This document shows positions 12,201 through 25,900 of a stretch of 64,000 bases of DNA, in pieces. The DNA is from Podocnemis expansa (taxonomy: Eukaryota; Chordata; Testudines; Podocnemididae): the NCBI GenBank assembly GCA_007922195.1, contig ML682128.1:634168-698167 (forward strand), written 5' to 3'. The position numbers and the translations under genes were made by a program. Each line of letters begins with the position of its first letter. The stretch's first letter is position 1. A model generated the notes under the pieces. The model ran no database searches, was not told the DNA's origin, and worked only from the letters and a program-made list of their open reading frames with translations.

Positions 12201-15200
12201 CCCCCTTCTCTACCCAAACCCCTGTCTCCCCCTTGCCATTTTCAGCCTGACCCTGCCTGTCTCTCCCCCTCTCTGCCCAACCCTGTGTGTCTCCCCTTCT
12301 CAAAGGGCCCCCCTGATACTGCTGTAAAACAAACAAGGAGTCCAGAGGCACTGTTTAAGACTAACAAATGTATTTATTGGATGAGCTTTCATGGGAGAAA
12401 AATCCCACTTCATCAGACAGTTTGAAGATGGGGGAATTTACAGAATGGTAGGAAATAAATGCAGGGGAGTGTAAGACATAGGATCAGGTCACACTCTCAC
12501 AGCAAATCAAAGCAGTTGTTAAGATTCAAACACTGGGAAATAGCACATGGAAAGAAAAAGAAAGTTGCTATTTCTTTTAGATTAGATTGTGTGAAATCAG
12601 GCTTAAATCCTGACTATGGATTTTTTTTCCCCATTATAACAGGTGATGTGACTTCACCTTCCTCTTTGTGCTGTTTCCTGGTGTTTAAGTCTTAACTACT
12701 GCTGCACCCTGCCCCTGCGCTGGCAGTTGCCCTGCAGCACCTGTTCCAGAGCCAGAGGAGTCAGGGCAACAAAAGGATGGTGTGGAGTGCTGCGCTGGAA
12801 CATCGCTGGGCTACATCAGGCTCCCTGGCCTCCATGGGCTTCCTGTTGCCACACACAATATGAAAGGTGGTGTGGTCACTCACTTCCTGTTGTAAAGGAG
12901 TGGCCGGAAGAGAGGAACACCTCTGCACTATGGGCCAGGTACCCACAATGCACCACTCCTAGGGCAACCTAGCAGCTACCAGTGTGGACGTGGGCAGTCT
13001 CCTGGCATTTTGAGTGTGGACGTGCTAAGATGGCTTAATAAAGTCTACTTTAAGCAGACTTTATTAAGCCGGCTTAACCAAGCCCTGTAGTATAGACATA
13101 GCCCTTGACAGCAGTCAACTGGCATTTACGCAAGGGATGTAAAATGCCTTGCATAAATGCCCTCAATTTGCTTAGCTACTGGGACACCCTCAGGAAAGCC
13201 AACCACAGATCCCTTGAGGTTGGATTTCCTGTATACCTCCTGGGCCCCAGGATTTCTGGAGCTGACTTGCAGGAGCACAGCAGTGAGTTCAGACTCGCTG
13301 CTAAGCACTCCTGGAACACTGGGCTGATGGCGGCAATTTTGCCACCATAAGTGAAGACATACCCTCAGCTGACTTAAACTTTAAGTCTTAAAGTCAACTT
13401 TGTTACATCGACTTAAAGCGTCCATATTCAAAACCTTTGTAGACTGCCCACATCCACAATGGCAGCTGCTAGGCCAACTTAATGCTTAAGCTAACCTTAT
13501 TAAGTTGACTTAAGGGCTTTGCCCTGTCTACACTGGCTTAAGTTGACTTAACAAGGTCGACTTAAGCATTTAAGTCGACCTTAAGAAGTGGTGTTGCTAA
13601 GTCGACTTAATAATTTCCCAGAGTGGACAGACCTTTCCTTAGGTCATCTTAAGGAAGGTTTAGTTGACCTAAGGCTCCAGTGTAGACGCACCCGGGAGGA
13701 CTGGAGGAAATGTTGAAAGGGAGGGAATTCGACTCTGACAGAAGCTACACTGGGGAGGGTACAGGGTGTTGAGCTCCCTAAGTCCCAGAAGAAGGAGTAG
13801 CCAACAGAGACTCTGCCCTTACAAAAACAGGACATGGATCCTCAGGGCTAAGAAGGGGAAAGAGACTGGATTTTTTACTGGACATTCAGTGAACTCTGGG
13901 CTGGACTGTGATATTACCAATCCTCTCTAGAGTAAGAGAGGCCAATTTCCTGCCTACCCATTTTGTGCTTTTATTTAATGTCATTGGATGACAGTGGATT
14001 ATTTTCTGTTTCTTTCTGTCTGCAACCCTAAATGGAGAAGAAACATCCAGAAGCCTTTTACCAGAGAGCTGAGTACCATCCCAGCTAGACTGACATACCC
14101 CACTGTGCCCTCTGGGGCACAGCTAATGGACATGTATGGTTGTGCTCCCCATGTAGTTCCTAAAAGGACACTCTGCCAAGGACAGATTTCTGAGAGCATC
14201 ATTCAGAAATACTTACTGGCACCTAAAAACAATTAATTCAACCTCAGTATTTCTTTGCAAATTGGCATGGATGACCATTTGTGATGTGTCCAAAGATGCC
14301 AAGGACATTTAGCTTTCAGACAAGCTGGGATCTCCAGCTCTTCTTTATTTTACACAGAAAGAACTTTCATTGGCTATGGACCTGGACTGTGGGAGAATGT
14401 TTAGAAAGATGAAAACAAACCAACCATTTAAAGACCTTCATTTCCAGCTCTGAGTGACAATTTGGGTGCAAACACATATTTCTCCCAGAGATTAAAACAG
14501 ACTAAACAATAAGAGTGTCACCTTAATATGACCAAGAGGAATTTCAGAGAAAGACCTCAAAGATAGCTTGTGCAACTCAATATTATTTCTGTTTTCCACT
14601 CACATTTAGTTAACATATGAATGTTCGAAATTGTGCCCCAGGATTTCATTATTTCATGGACAAGATCTTTCAGCAGGAAGTGATAAATGACAGATCAAAA
14701 ACATGACCTGCAACCACACTTTAAAGGCTGCAACCACACTTTAAAGGCTTGTTTTTCTGGCTTCATTCTGGCTATAAAATATAGGTAAGGTCCAGTCTAC
14801 ACTACAAACTGGAACTGCATTTTTTGGGCAATTATTAGACCAGTGGTTTGCAACCTTTTTTCATTTGCAAAAAATTTCAAAGGGAAGAGTGGACCTTTCT
14901 AGAAATCTGTTGTCTGCATATAAAATTGACTTCTGCTTAGTCAGTTTTCAGTCTGTCTTTCATGGACCATTTAGACATAATCAGACCACAGGTTTAGAAC
15001 CACTAGGTTAAATGACAGAATAAAAGAGGTGGTTAGAGGCAAAAAGACATCTTTTAAAAACTGGAAGTCAAATACTACAGAGGAACACAAAAAGAAGCAT
15101 AAACTTTGGCAAGTCATATATAAAAGTATAATTAGGTAAAAGAAACAAAAACAAACAGCATTTTTTTTAAAAGACAGCAGTTAAAAAACTATATTTCAGA

Positions 15201-18200
15201 ACTAGGAAGCCTGCCAAAAGCAGTCAGTGGAACCACTGGACAACTGAGGTGCCAAAAGAGCACTCCATTGAAGAGATACTAAATTAATTCTTTGCATCTT
15301 TCTTCACCACAGAGCATGCGTGGGAGATTCTTAAGCCTAAACCATTCTTTTTAGGTGACAAATCTGAAAGACTGCCCCAGACTAAAGAGTTAATGGAGAA
15401 ATTTGAGAGCAAACCGATAAATTAAATAGTAATAAGATACCAGGACCAGACATTCATCCAAGAGCTCTGAAAGGAACTTGGTATTCATCCAAGAGGTCCG
15501 AAAGGAACTCTAATATAAAATTACAGAATTACTAATTATTAACATATTGCTTAAATCAGCCTGTGTACCAGATGATTGCAGGATATCCAGTAAAGCTGAT
15601 TTAAAAAAAAAAAAAAGGACTCCAGAGGTGATCCAGGCAATTAGAGGCTGGTAAGCCTAACTTGAATATCAAACAAATTGGTTGAAATTATAATAAAACA
15701 CAGAATTATCAGACACACAGATGAACACGATATCTTGGGGAAGAATCAACATGGCTTTTGTAAAGGGAAATCATGCTTCGATCTCTTGGAATTCTCTAAA
15801 GATGTCAATGACCATGGTCAATAAAAGTGATTCAGTGGATACAGAACACTTGGACTTTAAGAAAGGTTCCTCGCCAAAGGCTTATGAGCAATGTTAGAAA
15901 TTGTGGGAAAAGAAGGAAGTTCTCTCATGGATGAGTAACTAGTTAAAAAATAGGAAACACAGGGTAGGAATAAATGGCCCACTTTCACAGTGAAGAAATG
16001 TACATAGCAGGGTTTGCCCAACCATCTGTACTGGGGCCAATGCTGTTCAACGTATTCGTAAATGATCTAGAAAAGGGGGTAAACAGTGATGCCTCAAAAT
16101 TTTCAGATGCTACAAAATTACTCAAGATAGTCAATATCTCTTTTTGGTTTTTATTTCATCAAGCCTTTTACTGAGCACGAACTTATAATGTTGGCCAGTT
16201 TTACAAGAACAACTGCTTGGGTACTGTACTTACACAGTCAAAAATGCTTCTTCATCAAACTCAGTAGGAGGATTTTCAAGGGTAGTAAAGGGTTAAGTAT
16301 GGAAACTATGGGTTCATTTATATTCAGGGACAGCCACAATTCAGAAGTTGGGGTAGCTGTGCTTGTACAGACTCCTATATATAGGCAAGAACCTTTTGGG
16401 ATTTGCATTGATTTAAAACTAAGTTGTTCAAACCTTGGCTTCCCTTTGTCTACCCTTAGCAGTTCATGCTAGTGTAGCTGTGCCAATTGGTGGCCATCAA
16501 TTCCAACAGCAGAGCTTTGAGTATACATGAAAATCAATATTTTTACTTAATTATAATACTTATAGATCACAGAATTCCTGTCCCTACTTGCTGCCAGACT
16601 TTATCCACTCCACTACTATAGAGAAGGTGGGTTATTATCTTCCTGGATCAATGTTTTGACAAATAAATGTGTGTGTGTGTTAAGGTGAAACATTCACATC
16701 TTTCCTACAGGCACAGTCCCTGCCCCTTTAAGGCCTTTTTATGTTCCAAGGCTTCATGTGAGTTCTATTTGCCCTATAGCATAAGCCTACCACAAATTCC
16801 TAAACACTTCTTAATAGAAGTAGTTTGGCCTTTGAACCCTTTTCCTATCAGTGATGGTTTGTTTTGTAAAATGACAGTGAGCAAGCTGACGCGCAGAGGA
16901 GACGATTAATGACTGCTGATGTCCAATGCAGGTTCAAAACCATATAGAGGGAAGCAGGAATGCCAAGAATCTAGGCATTCCATTAATAACGGAGCAAAGT
17001 AGCAACAAGCTATTTACTTTACTGACAGAACTGGCTTGCAGGTGCTGAGTGGTTGGCCAATGAGACCAAGGAAGGCACAAGAGTCAAAGATGTAATTCAG
17101 ACTCTTAGCTGTTAGAGACAAAGTTATGGATCTTAGGCCCTGATCCCGTAAGTTACAACATGTGAACAAAACCTAACATGCTCATGCAGTCCTCCTAATA
17201 TATGGATCTCAGCAGGGTCCATCTGCACTTTGTAATTTGCAGGACTGGAACCTCAGAAGGTTACTCAGCTACAAAAGACTATCCCCAGTCCTTTTGGAGG
17301 CCTACTTAATCTTTATTGCGGCAACACAGAGCCTTGAATAGCTTCCTACTAGAGATAAATTTCATACAATGTGTTTGTTAAATACTCCAGAGCAATAAAC
17401 TATGAAACTCATGCTGCTATTCATAGTGAAAATTTCCAGAAGGGTAGCCATGTTGGTCTGTGTACAGCATAAATGAAAGTCCTGTGGCATCTTAAAGACT
17501 AACAGATTGCTTTGAGCATAAGCTTTTGTGGGATCCAACCCACTTCGTCAGGCTGCATCTGATGAAGTGTGTTGGAGCCTACAAAAGCTTATGCCCAAAG
17601 AAATCTGTTAGTCTTTAAGGTGCCACACGACTCTTGTTTATTCTGCTATTCAGTAACCCCCCTGCCACAAGGGCAGGGCTCACGAATTCTTCCCAAGCCG
17701 CTTCTATAAAGCAGAGGGTTGAGGAATTTTTACGCCAGCAGGAACAGGGCTGGCAGAACATGATAAGCATGGTAAGCGCTGCAGGGGGGCGCCAATGTTT
17801 GAGGGGCGCCAAAATGCCCTGGGGGGATGCATCCCTGGCCCGGCCATCCCATGCTGACGGGGATCTGGTGAGCCAGCCAAAAGGACAGCCGGGTTCAGCG
17901 CTACCAGGGCCCCCCCTCCACCACATGTGCTGCCCTTGGCTCTGTGCCAGAGCAGCGTGGGGGTGGCAGGAGGCAGTGCGGAGCTGGTATCACTCCTCCC
18001 TGCCCAGCCACACTGCCTCCCGGCCCCTCCCTACTGCTTCAGCACAAAGCAGAGAACAGTGCCCATGGCCAGGGGGAAGGGGGGGCGGGCAGACTGGCAG
18101 CGCTGCACCACAGCTCCCCCCACGCCAGACCCCATGCAGCCACACCACTGCCCCCTGCCATGCCAGGGACCAGGTGAGCAGCCAAAAGGGAGGCCTAGTG

Positions 18201-21200
18201 CAGCGCTGCTGGTCCGCCCACCTGGCCCCCCCCACCACAGGTGCTGCTCTGGGCTCTGTGCCAAAGCAGCAAGGAGGGGGCGGGAGGCAGTGTGGAGCTG
18301 GTATTACTGCCCCCCCACCCCAGCCACGCTGCCTCCTGCCCCCTCCCTGCTGCTCTAGCAGGGAGCTCAGAGCAGCACACGGGGGGGGGGGGGCAGGGGG
18401 CCCCACCAAGGGTGATTTGCCCGGGGTCCTGCACCCCCCTAGGGACGGCCCTGCCCGGGGAAGGGGGGGAACCAATTTATAGGTTGCAGGGGGATGCCAG
18501 AAACCCTAGCACCAGTCCTGAACAGGAATCTTTCATGTCATCTAATCTTTCCTTCCATTTTATGGACTGAATGACAAATGTGACTACTTAGATGATATAG
18601 CAGATTCAAATGTAAGTCCTCCTCATAAAGTTTAAAATGTTTAATGGATTTGTTCCATGCCCCACCAGTGACAGGAGTATTGAGCCATTTCGCACATCAA
18701 TCTTTTTTTTAAAATTGCATTTGATTTTTGTGCTTAAGATAGACCTGAACAGTGTTGATTTTATCCTTAGAAGAGTTATAAAACAATCAAAAGAAGAGGA
18801 AACCTTTCCTTTACCACTCTGCTTCTACCTTTCTCTGTAGGGAGCACTTTTAGGATGTCTGGTTTTGTCTGGTTTCCATACACATTCCAGCTATAGCAGA
18901 GGTCTTAAACATGTGGGGTGATGCTGCATGCAGCACCTAAACCTATTTTCTGTGGCGTACAATGACACTGTCATTACAGATATTTGCAATATTGTTGCAT
19001 GAAAAGTTTTCAGTGGTGCAGCCCTCGGGCTAACATACTAGTCCTCATGTGGCCCTGCACTAGTCCTCATGCTGATTTGAGTTTGAGACCTCTGATCTAT
19101 AGCCTGTTTTCTGAGGCCTGTTCCACACTACCACCAGCAGCTGATGGAAAATACGCAAGCTACAGTAGGGGTCTCAAACTCAAATCACCACAAGGGCTGC
19201 ATGAGGACTAGTAGTACAGGATCACACGAGGACTAGTATGTTAGCCCGAGGGCCACACTAATGAAACGTTTTCATACAACAATATTGCAAACAGTGTCAT
19301 TGAGGGCCAAAGGAAATAGCTTTAGGGGCCACTTGTAGCCCACAGGCTGCGAGTTTAAGATCCCTGAGCTACAGTGTATAGCTTTCGTATCTCCCGACAA
19401 TGTACTTACATTGCACTTCTGCAATGACTCCAATGTGCTGTGTTGATGCAGTCTTACTCTTTTGGGGGGGATGGATTTGTGGCATCAACCAGAGAGCACT
19501 TTCCAGGATCAATTGAGCAGGTCTCCGCAATCTCCAATTGCCAACATGGGTGCTAACTGTGATGGTTACATAGCCACTTGTACACTGGGAGCTACACTAA
19601 CAATTTCTTAAAGTCATCATGATTTCTAGGGAACACTGAACTGGCTGCTTTGAAACCTGTCCCCTATGCAGGTAAAGGCTGTGTAGGCTGTTTCCATTCT
19701 GTATCTGTACATACATCTGATGTTTAACTGCTTGGTGGTAATACACTCAGTTAGAAACAACAGAATGCACAGACAGAAAATCTGTGCTCAGATGATTAAA
19801 TTAAAGGCACAGAAGTACTGTCTGAGATCACCCTTGAATCTGATTAGCTATATCTCTTCACATATTGTCTGTGTTGACACAATATTTATTCCCAGTGCTG
19901 AATGTCCAAATTACTTCTGGGTTCCTATATGTACAACACCACATACACACTACCTAATTTTAGGATGGAATTTTCAACCACAACCAAAGTTCTACATCCA
20001 CAAACTGGGCCAATGGGTGAGTAGCTACCCAACCGATGCATGCAAATACAGGTTATTTTGTCTGCGAAAATGGAAATACATAGAATCCTGCAGGAGAGCT
20101 ACTGCATGTGCAAAAGCCACCATGCAAAATGATGAAGAGCTGGATGTGTGCCCCTCAGCATCACATCAACCTGCATGACATTATTTAAACAAAATTAACT
20201 TACAGATCATCAGGACAATTGTTTGGCAATTCCAGCCTTCCTCCTGCTTGGACATGATGTAAAACATCAAGATTGGAGTATCCTGGATATGGCTGATGAC
20301 CCAGGGTTAAAGTTTCCCACATCAAGACTCCAAAAGCCCTAAGAAAGAGAAAGGGAGAATATTAATGAGCTTACTCCCTATTGAAAATAAAGAAGTATGT
20401 CCATTGATATTCAGCCTAATTTTTGCTAACTGCCACATAAGATTCAGCTAGAGAAAACAGGGCTATTTAATTTTAATTTTACATGTATCAGTTCACACAT
20501 TATTAATCAGCTCTCTAGAGCTCCTAGTGGAACTAAAACTAAAAACTACTGGACCAAACCTACCTGTTACACTAATGGGACCAATCCTGCACGGAACTGG
20601 GCACTCTCAACATCCACTCACACCATGTAAGCATTCTCCAGTTATGTCAAGGGGAATTAGATTTGCTTAACACTACTCAGGAGGCACTCAGCACCTGCAA
20701 GATGGGGTCTGGACTGAAGCACTAAATATTTTCCTTATGTAAATAAAATTAATTAAATGGTTGCAGTGAAATAGTGTTGAAAATTCTGATGTTAGGATAC
20801 AGTCTGAAATGAAGGTTTAATTAAGTACACTAACTCTAAAAAAAACTAAGATAATTTGGGAGATCAGGGAAATAGTGTTACAGAGGAAAATGTTTGCCTG
20901 TTGGCCTAATGGAATGCAGAGCAGGGATAATGTGATGTCAGGGGTCAGCTGATGGACCATAAAAGCCAAATAGACAGATCATGGACAGTCATATAAAATT
21001 TTTGTGATCATGTGACCATACTTACCTCCAGCTGGACAGAAATGAGGCTCCATGGCTTTAAATAAGAAATACATACCTGCAGGCTTTTGTCACACGGTGA
21101 CACTTTATATTAACTCAGAAAAACATCTGCTAATCAGAAATTATTTGCTTTAATATATAAATGATCAGAGATGGCATTGTAATGACACATCATTGACACT

Positions 21201-22932
21201 GCAAACTGATTTTCCCTGTTTTTGTATTTATTATTATTACTCCCACGACTTTGTACTCATAGGAACTTACCATACATCAGATTGGTTAGTAAACACACCA
21301 TCAATAAGACTTTCAGGTGCCATCCATCGAACAGGGAGCAGCCCTTCTCCTCTTTTTCTATAATAATCATTTTTATAGATATCTCTGGCAAGTCCAAAAT
21401 CCCCAATCTTCACTGTTCGGGAAAGACTGGTGTATTCCTTCACTGACACAAGGCAATTGCGAGCCGCCAGGTCCCTAATGTATAAAGCAAAAACAATGAT
21501 ATAATTGTAACAGCTTTTGACAGGCAATCATTTTCACTTTAATTTATTTGCTTCTACAACCGTAGGTGACAAGATAAAAGAATTGAAAGGAAATTCAATT
21601 GTACCTGTGAATGAAGTGCATTTTCTCTAAATAGACACAACCTTTGCAAATATCCAGACAGATATCCAGAAGGTCAGCCACATTTAGCAAAGGACCTTGG
21701 AACTATAGGAAACAGAGGCAGTGATCAGTAGTGTCTTCCATCTTTACAAGAGCAGAACAAAATGGGTTTCATGTTATGACAAAACATATTCTTTTTCTCT
21801 TTGAGATTACTGAACATTTTCAAAAGTGAAAAAGCATTAAATGAAAAACCTCTCTATATTACCACAACAGACAACTTGTGATATTCATGGTTCAAGAAAA
21901 AAGGGGTGTTTCTGTTAAAGATATATCAATGAGAGATAACAAAACAAACCCTATTTGCCAACTTCAGAGTAAACATAATACTTATTAATATCAAGGGGAG
22001 TTATATGTATCCTGTGGTAAGAGAATCAGGATCCTGGAAACTATTCCCAACCTTTAGAACATTATTGAGGACAGTAAATTATCCAATGACTAATCTCTAA
22101 ACACTCTCTTCAGGCCAGAGGCAAGAAAACTTTCTGCAGCATGAATCAGTAGTAATGATCAGAACACTGGATCCAGACTAGACTTAGCATGGAAGTGAAT
22201 CAAGCTGTTGCTACGATTCCATAAAATCCTGGTTTTAAGTCATCCTTACCAGTGTCTTTATTACACACATTCTTTAAGTAAGAGATTTATCTCTGCTATC
22301 AACCCATCATCTTTTCATTGTCGTCCTAGCATCTAAACTCTTTGGGACAGTGACAGGATCTTTCTATATATTTGAGAACTGCCAGTCCCATTATAGATTC
22401 TTCTGCAATTCATATAATAAAAACAGAAATTATTATGTTTCCAGCCTTATTTATTCCATTTGAGGTATATTTTTCAAGACTTTGCACAAGATTTTAGTTG
22501 GTAAACTCAATGGGCATCTTAGAACTAAAAGTTTGTTGAAAATATAGTCCTAGATCTATTAACACAAGCTACTGCCACATAAGAGATCTGAAGTGAGCTA
22601 TGAGCTCAGAACTGAGTTCCTCAGCTGCTGTGAAGCAGCCAGTCCAGAGACCCTCAGTTGGGGGGGGGGGGAAGTTGGACAGAAACTGGATATTTCCTGA
22701 ATAAGAAAATGGTTGGCTCCTTCAGGCTCCACCAGCAGCTAAAAACAAAATGCACCTTTTGGAGTTCCCTGCCTACCTTTTGCCCTCTTGCTCCTCGTAA
22801 ATAGCCAAGTAGATCTCCTCCTTCCATCAGTTCCAAGATAATGTACTGGGGTTCATTCAGCAGACAAACTCCAAGTAACTTCAGGATGTGAGGGTGATTG
22901 AATTTGCTGAAAAAAATAGACATGTAGGATTA

Positions 22933-22970
<38 letters not shown>

Positions 22971-25900
22971 TTAAAAATCATGGACTCTACACACTAATCG
23001 CAGTTGCACATTTCCTCCTTACCACTGACTCATCTCTAAAATCCCAAATGAAAGAGCAAGCATTAGATACCTGCAAAATTCTTTATCTCTTCAATCTTAG
23101 AGAGAGCTCAAGTATATACACCAAAAATATAGTTTTGTGTTATTCTCTGGGGGAGGATGGTTAAAGGATGGTTAGGCATGGACACTTCAGAGCATTCCTA
23201 GGAAAAAGGAAGTGTGCAAAAGAACACAGATGATTGTCACTTCTTGGTTAAAGTAAATATGACCTGCAATCTATCCTTGATATTCTGGAGATTTACTGTA
23301 CTCCTAGTGTTTTCTTCAACAGAAAATTAAATGAGAAAAATGACATTTTACAATTACTATTATTAGAGAGGAATGACTCACCCGGAGAAATTCATTTTAT
23401 CATACAGTCTTTGGAGGCATCACGTAACCTTAGTGAAGAGGAACTACAACAGCTTTGCAATTGCTTTGTGCTAGCTTGTCATGAATTTGGACTAACCATC
23501 AGTCTAAAAAAGATAGTGATTATGGCACAAGGTGTGTTGACTGCACCAAAGATCTTAACAGCTAACCATATGCTAGATGTTGTCCACAAGTTCTCTAGCT
23601 AGGATAATATGTATTGGATAACTTATTGCTTGATGAAAGCTTAAATCTTGTATCAGCAGCCACCACATTGATCCAACTGATTAGGGTTGTGCAGAATAAG
23701 AGGGAACACTGAACTTCAAGTTCCAAATGGGTAGTCATGTTAGTCTAGTTCAGCAAAACAAACAGGGAGTCCTGTGGCACTTTTAAAGACTAACAAATTT
23801 ATTTATTGCATGAGCTTTTGTGTCTCAATCTGTGTGAGCTGTTTCATGAACTTGATGGATTTCCGCTTCAAATGGCTGTATTCAGTGCCTTGCATGTTGA
23901 CAAGTTCCAAAGGTGCTGTTGCATTAATCTAGTTCAGAAAAACAAACAAGGAGTCCTGTGGCACTTTTAAATAAATGTGTTCATCTTTGAAAGTGTCACA
24001 GGACTCCTTGTTTGTTTTACTGAACTTCAAGCTACACATCTACCATTTTGAGCATGTTGCTGTTTGATGGCAAGAGCTGGACCACCTATCACAGAAATGA
24101 AAGAAGACTAAACAACTTCCACAACTGATCTTTTTGCAATATTCTAAATATTAAGTGGTAAACCAAAGTTCCTGGCACTTGAGAAAGAATCATTGCCAAG
24201 TCTAATCATTATTCTCAAAAACAGATGTCTTCACTGGCTTGGTCATCGGTAGCAGATGAAAGATGGACATATTCCAAGGGAAAACAAACAAGGAGTCCTG
24301 TGGCACTTAAAGACTAATAAATTTATTTACTGCATGAACTTTTGTGGAAGAAAATCCCACTTCGTCAGAACAGGATTTTCTCCCACAAAAGCTCATGCAA
24401 TAAATAAATTTGTTAGCCTTTAAGCGCCACAGGACTCCTTGCTTGTTTTGCTGAAGTAGACTATTATTCCAAGGGATTTCCTGTATGGAGAAATAGCAGA
24501 TGCCCTGAGGCTACTGGCCTGACCAGCAGTGAGGTGCCCAAAAGTTTCTAAGAGGGATCTGAAAACTTTCAACGTCAACATCCCAAACTGGGAAAGATAC
24601 AGCTACGACAAGTTGAACTTGAGGGCTCCACTCTACCATGGAGTGAAAGAGCTGGGTGGCTGAGAGAGATAAAAGCAAAGAGAGCAAATAGAAAATTACA
24701 GATCTCAAGCATTAGTCGTGCAAAGGTTTCATCCTCTGGCCCTGTATCTCACTCGTGCATTATCTGTGGCAAGGACTGACACTCAAAAGTAAGACTTTTT
24801 AGCCACTCATGAGGCTGCTGCATGAAGCTGAACTTCTTTGGCACTTACACCATCATTTTTAGAAATGGATGGTTGCCATCATACTGTCTAGATTCTAGGT
24901 GTTAGAGATGTAACAGATCTAGTAAGTTATGCAGCCCACCAACTTGCCTATGCAATATTGCTTCCTATAGTACATTTTCAAGAGAAATCAGCAGTACTTG
25001 AATCACACCTATTTACATGCATAAACCCATAAACAGACTTTTGTGTGTCCAAACAAATTGGGATATTATCACTCCAAAATCTAGTACACTGAAAGAATGA
25101 ATTAAGAGCTGTTCTAGATTCTGTCCATTTCTGTGTCTTTACAGTCACATTTCTTGAGTTTAAAAATGGTTTTCTCTCCCCAGTGCTATGGGAAAGATCC
25201 CAAAGAAACAATCTGGGAAACAGTACGGGGACAGAGTGAAACTGACAGTAGTCGAAGTAGCGTCCAATGCTCCAAAGGAAACAAACAAATAAAACCTAAA
25301 GACTTTCTTCCTCTCACCTCTTTCAGTTCCAGGAATCTTAGGCATTGCTTGTAACAATAACAGGTAAAAACTTTTCAGTGAGAAGTGTGATTTTTATGTT
25401 GACAGTTCCCTTCCCCCTCTTCACACACCTCTCAATCATACATAAACTCTAGAGCTCTGGAGAACAATAGTAAGAGCAGGAGCACCTGGTACTTCCCTTA
25501 CAAGTCTGCAACAATTCGTTCACAGAGCTGTCATCCTTTATCTCCCAAGTTTTTGCAACATATTTTTGAATGCACCAGACTCAGTTATCAATATCCAATA
25601 TCAAATGGTTGTTTGAAAACAGAATGTCACACAAGTATTTTATCATTGGTGCATAATAATAGTAACAATAGAAAGTATACTCCTTGATTAAAAACAGCAG
25701 TGTGCATAACATTAGAGTCTGCCCTGTAATATTCATTTAGAGAGGCAGGCAACAGAAAGTTTAAATTTAGATAAAAAGCACATAAGGATTTTATAGACAG
25801 CTGAAATTATGTTGTCTGGTCAGCTCTCAGCTTCAATAATTGATGAGACCTAAAGATAAATATCAATCATCTACTGTTAGACCTTCTTCACAGATAGTAA

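Larger units (their letters stand above)
11444..13693. mobile_element. Nested foldback DNA elements with TTAAGTCGACTTAA termini
   Basis: Several copies of a terminus GGTATGTC(T/C)ACAC appear at 11444 and 11528 and its inverse (GTAGACxxxCCC type) at about 13090-13102, 13358-13372 and 13683-13693, with many TTAAGTCGACTTAA stretches between. This indicates at least two palindromic elements inserted in each other. The middle contains a CT-rich minisatellite, a fragment of another repeat (12325-12425) and a GC-rich span (12690-12980). No intact coding sequence. Confidence 0.65.
9282..20203 (-). other. ROS1: ROS1 intron 41
   Basis: 10.9 kb, the longest complete intron here. Contents: 10-N gap (9494-9503), a nested foldback complex with a minisatellite (11444-13693), a hAT remnant (14841-15006), an old LINE fragment on the plus strand (15005-16130), an interspersed repeat (17437-17650), a GC-rich duplicated block (17655-18490), and two inverted copies of a 0.2-kb hAT element (18897-19094 and 19166-19366). 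9504-11440, 13700-14830, 16140-17430 and 19375-20200 show nothing I recognise. Confidence 0.75.

Noticed and set aside
11882..12425. Overlapping 122 to 141-codon Pro/Ser/Cys-rich frames
   Set aside because: All arise from the CT-rich minisatellite; three frames are open at once.
17634..18482. 282-codon plus-strand open frame
   Set aside because: Lies wholly in a GC-rich tandem-duplicated block; other frames on both strands are also open, there is no recognisable domain, and the start falls inside an interspersed repeat.
19720..20178. 152-codon plus-strand frame antisense to ROS1
   Set aside because: No domain, no splice or promoter support, ends in intron next to exon 41. Length is within chance for AT-balanced sequence of this size.
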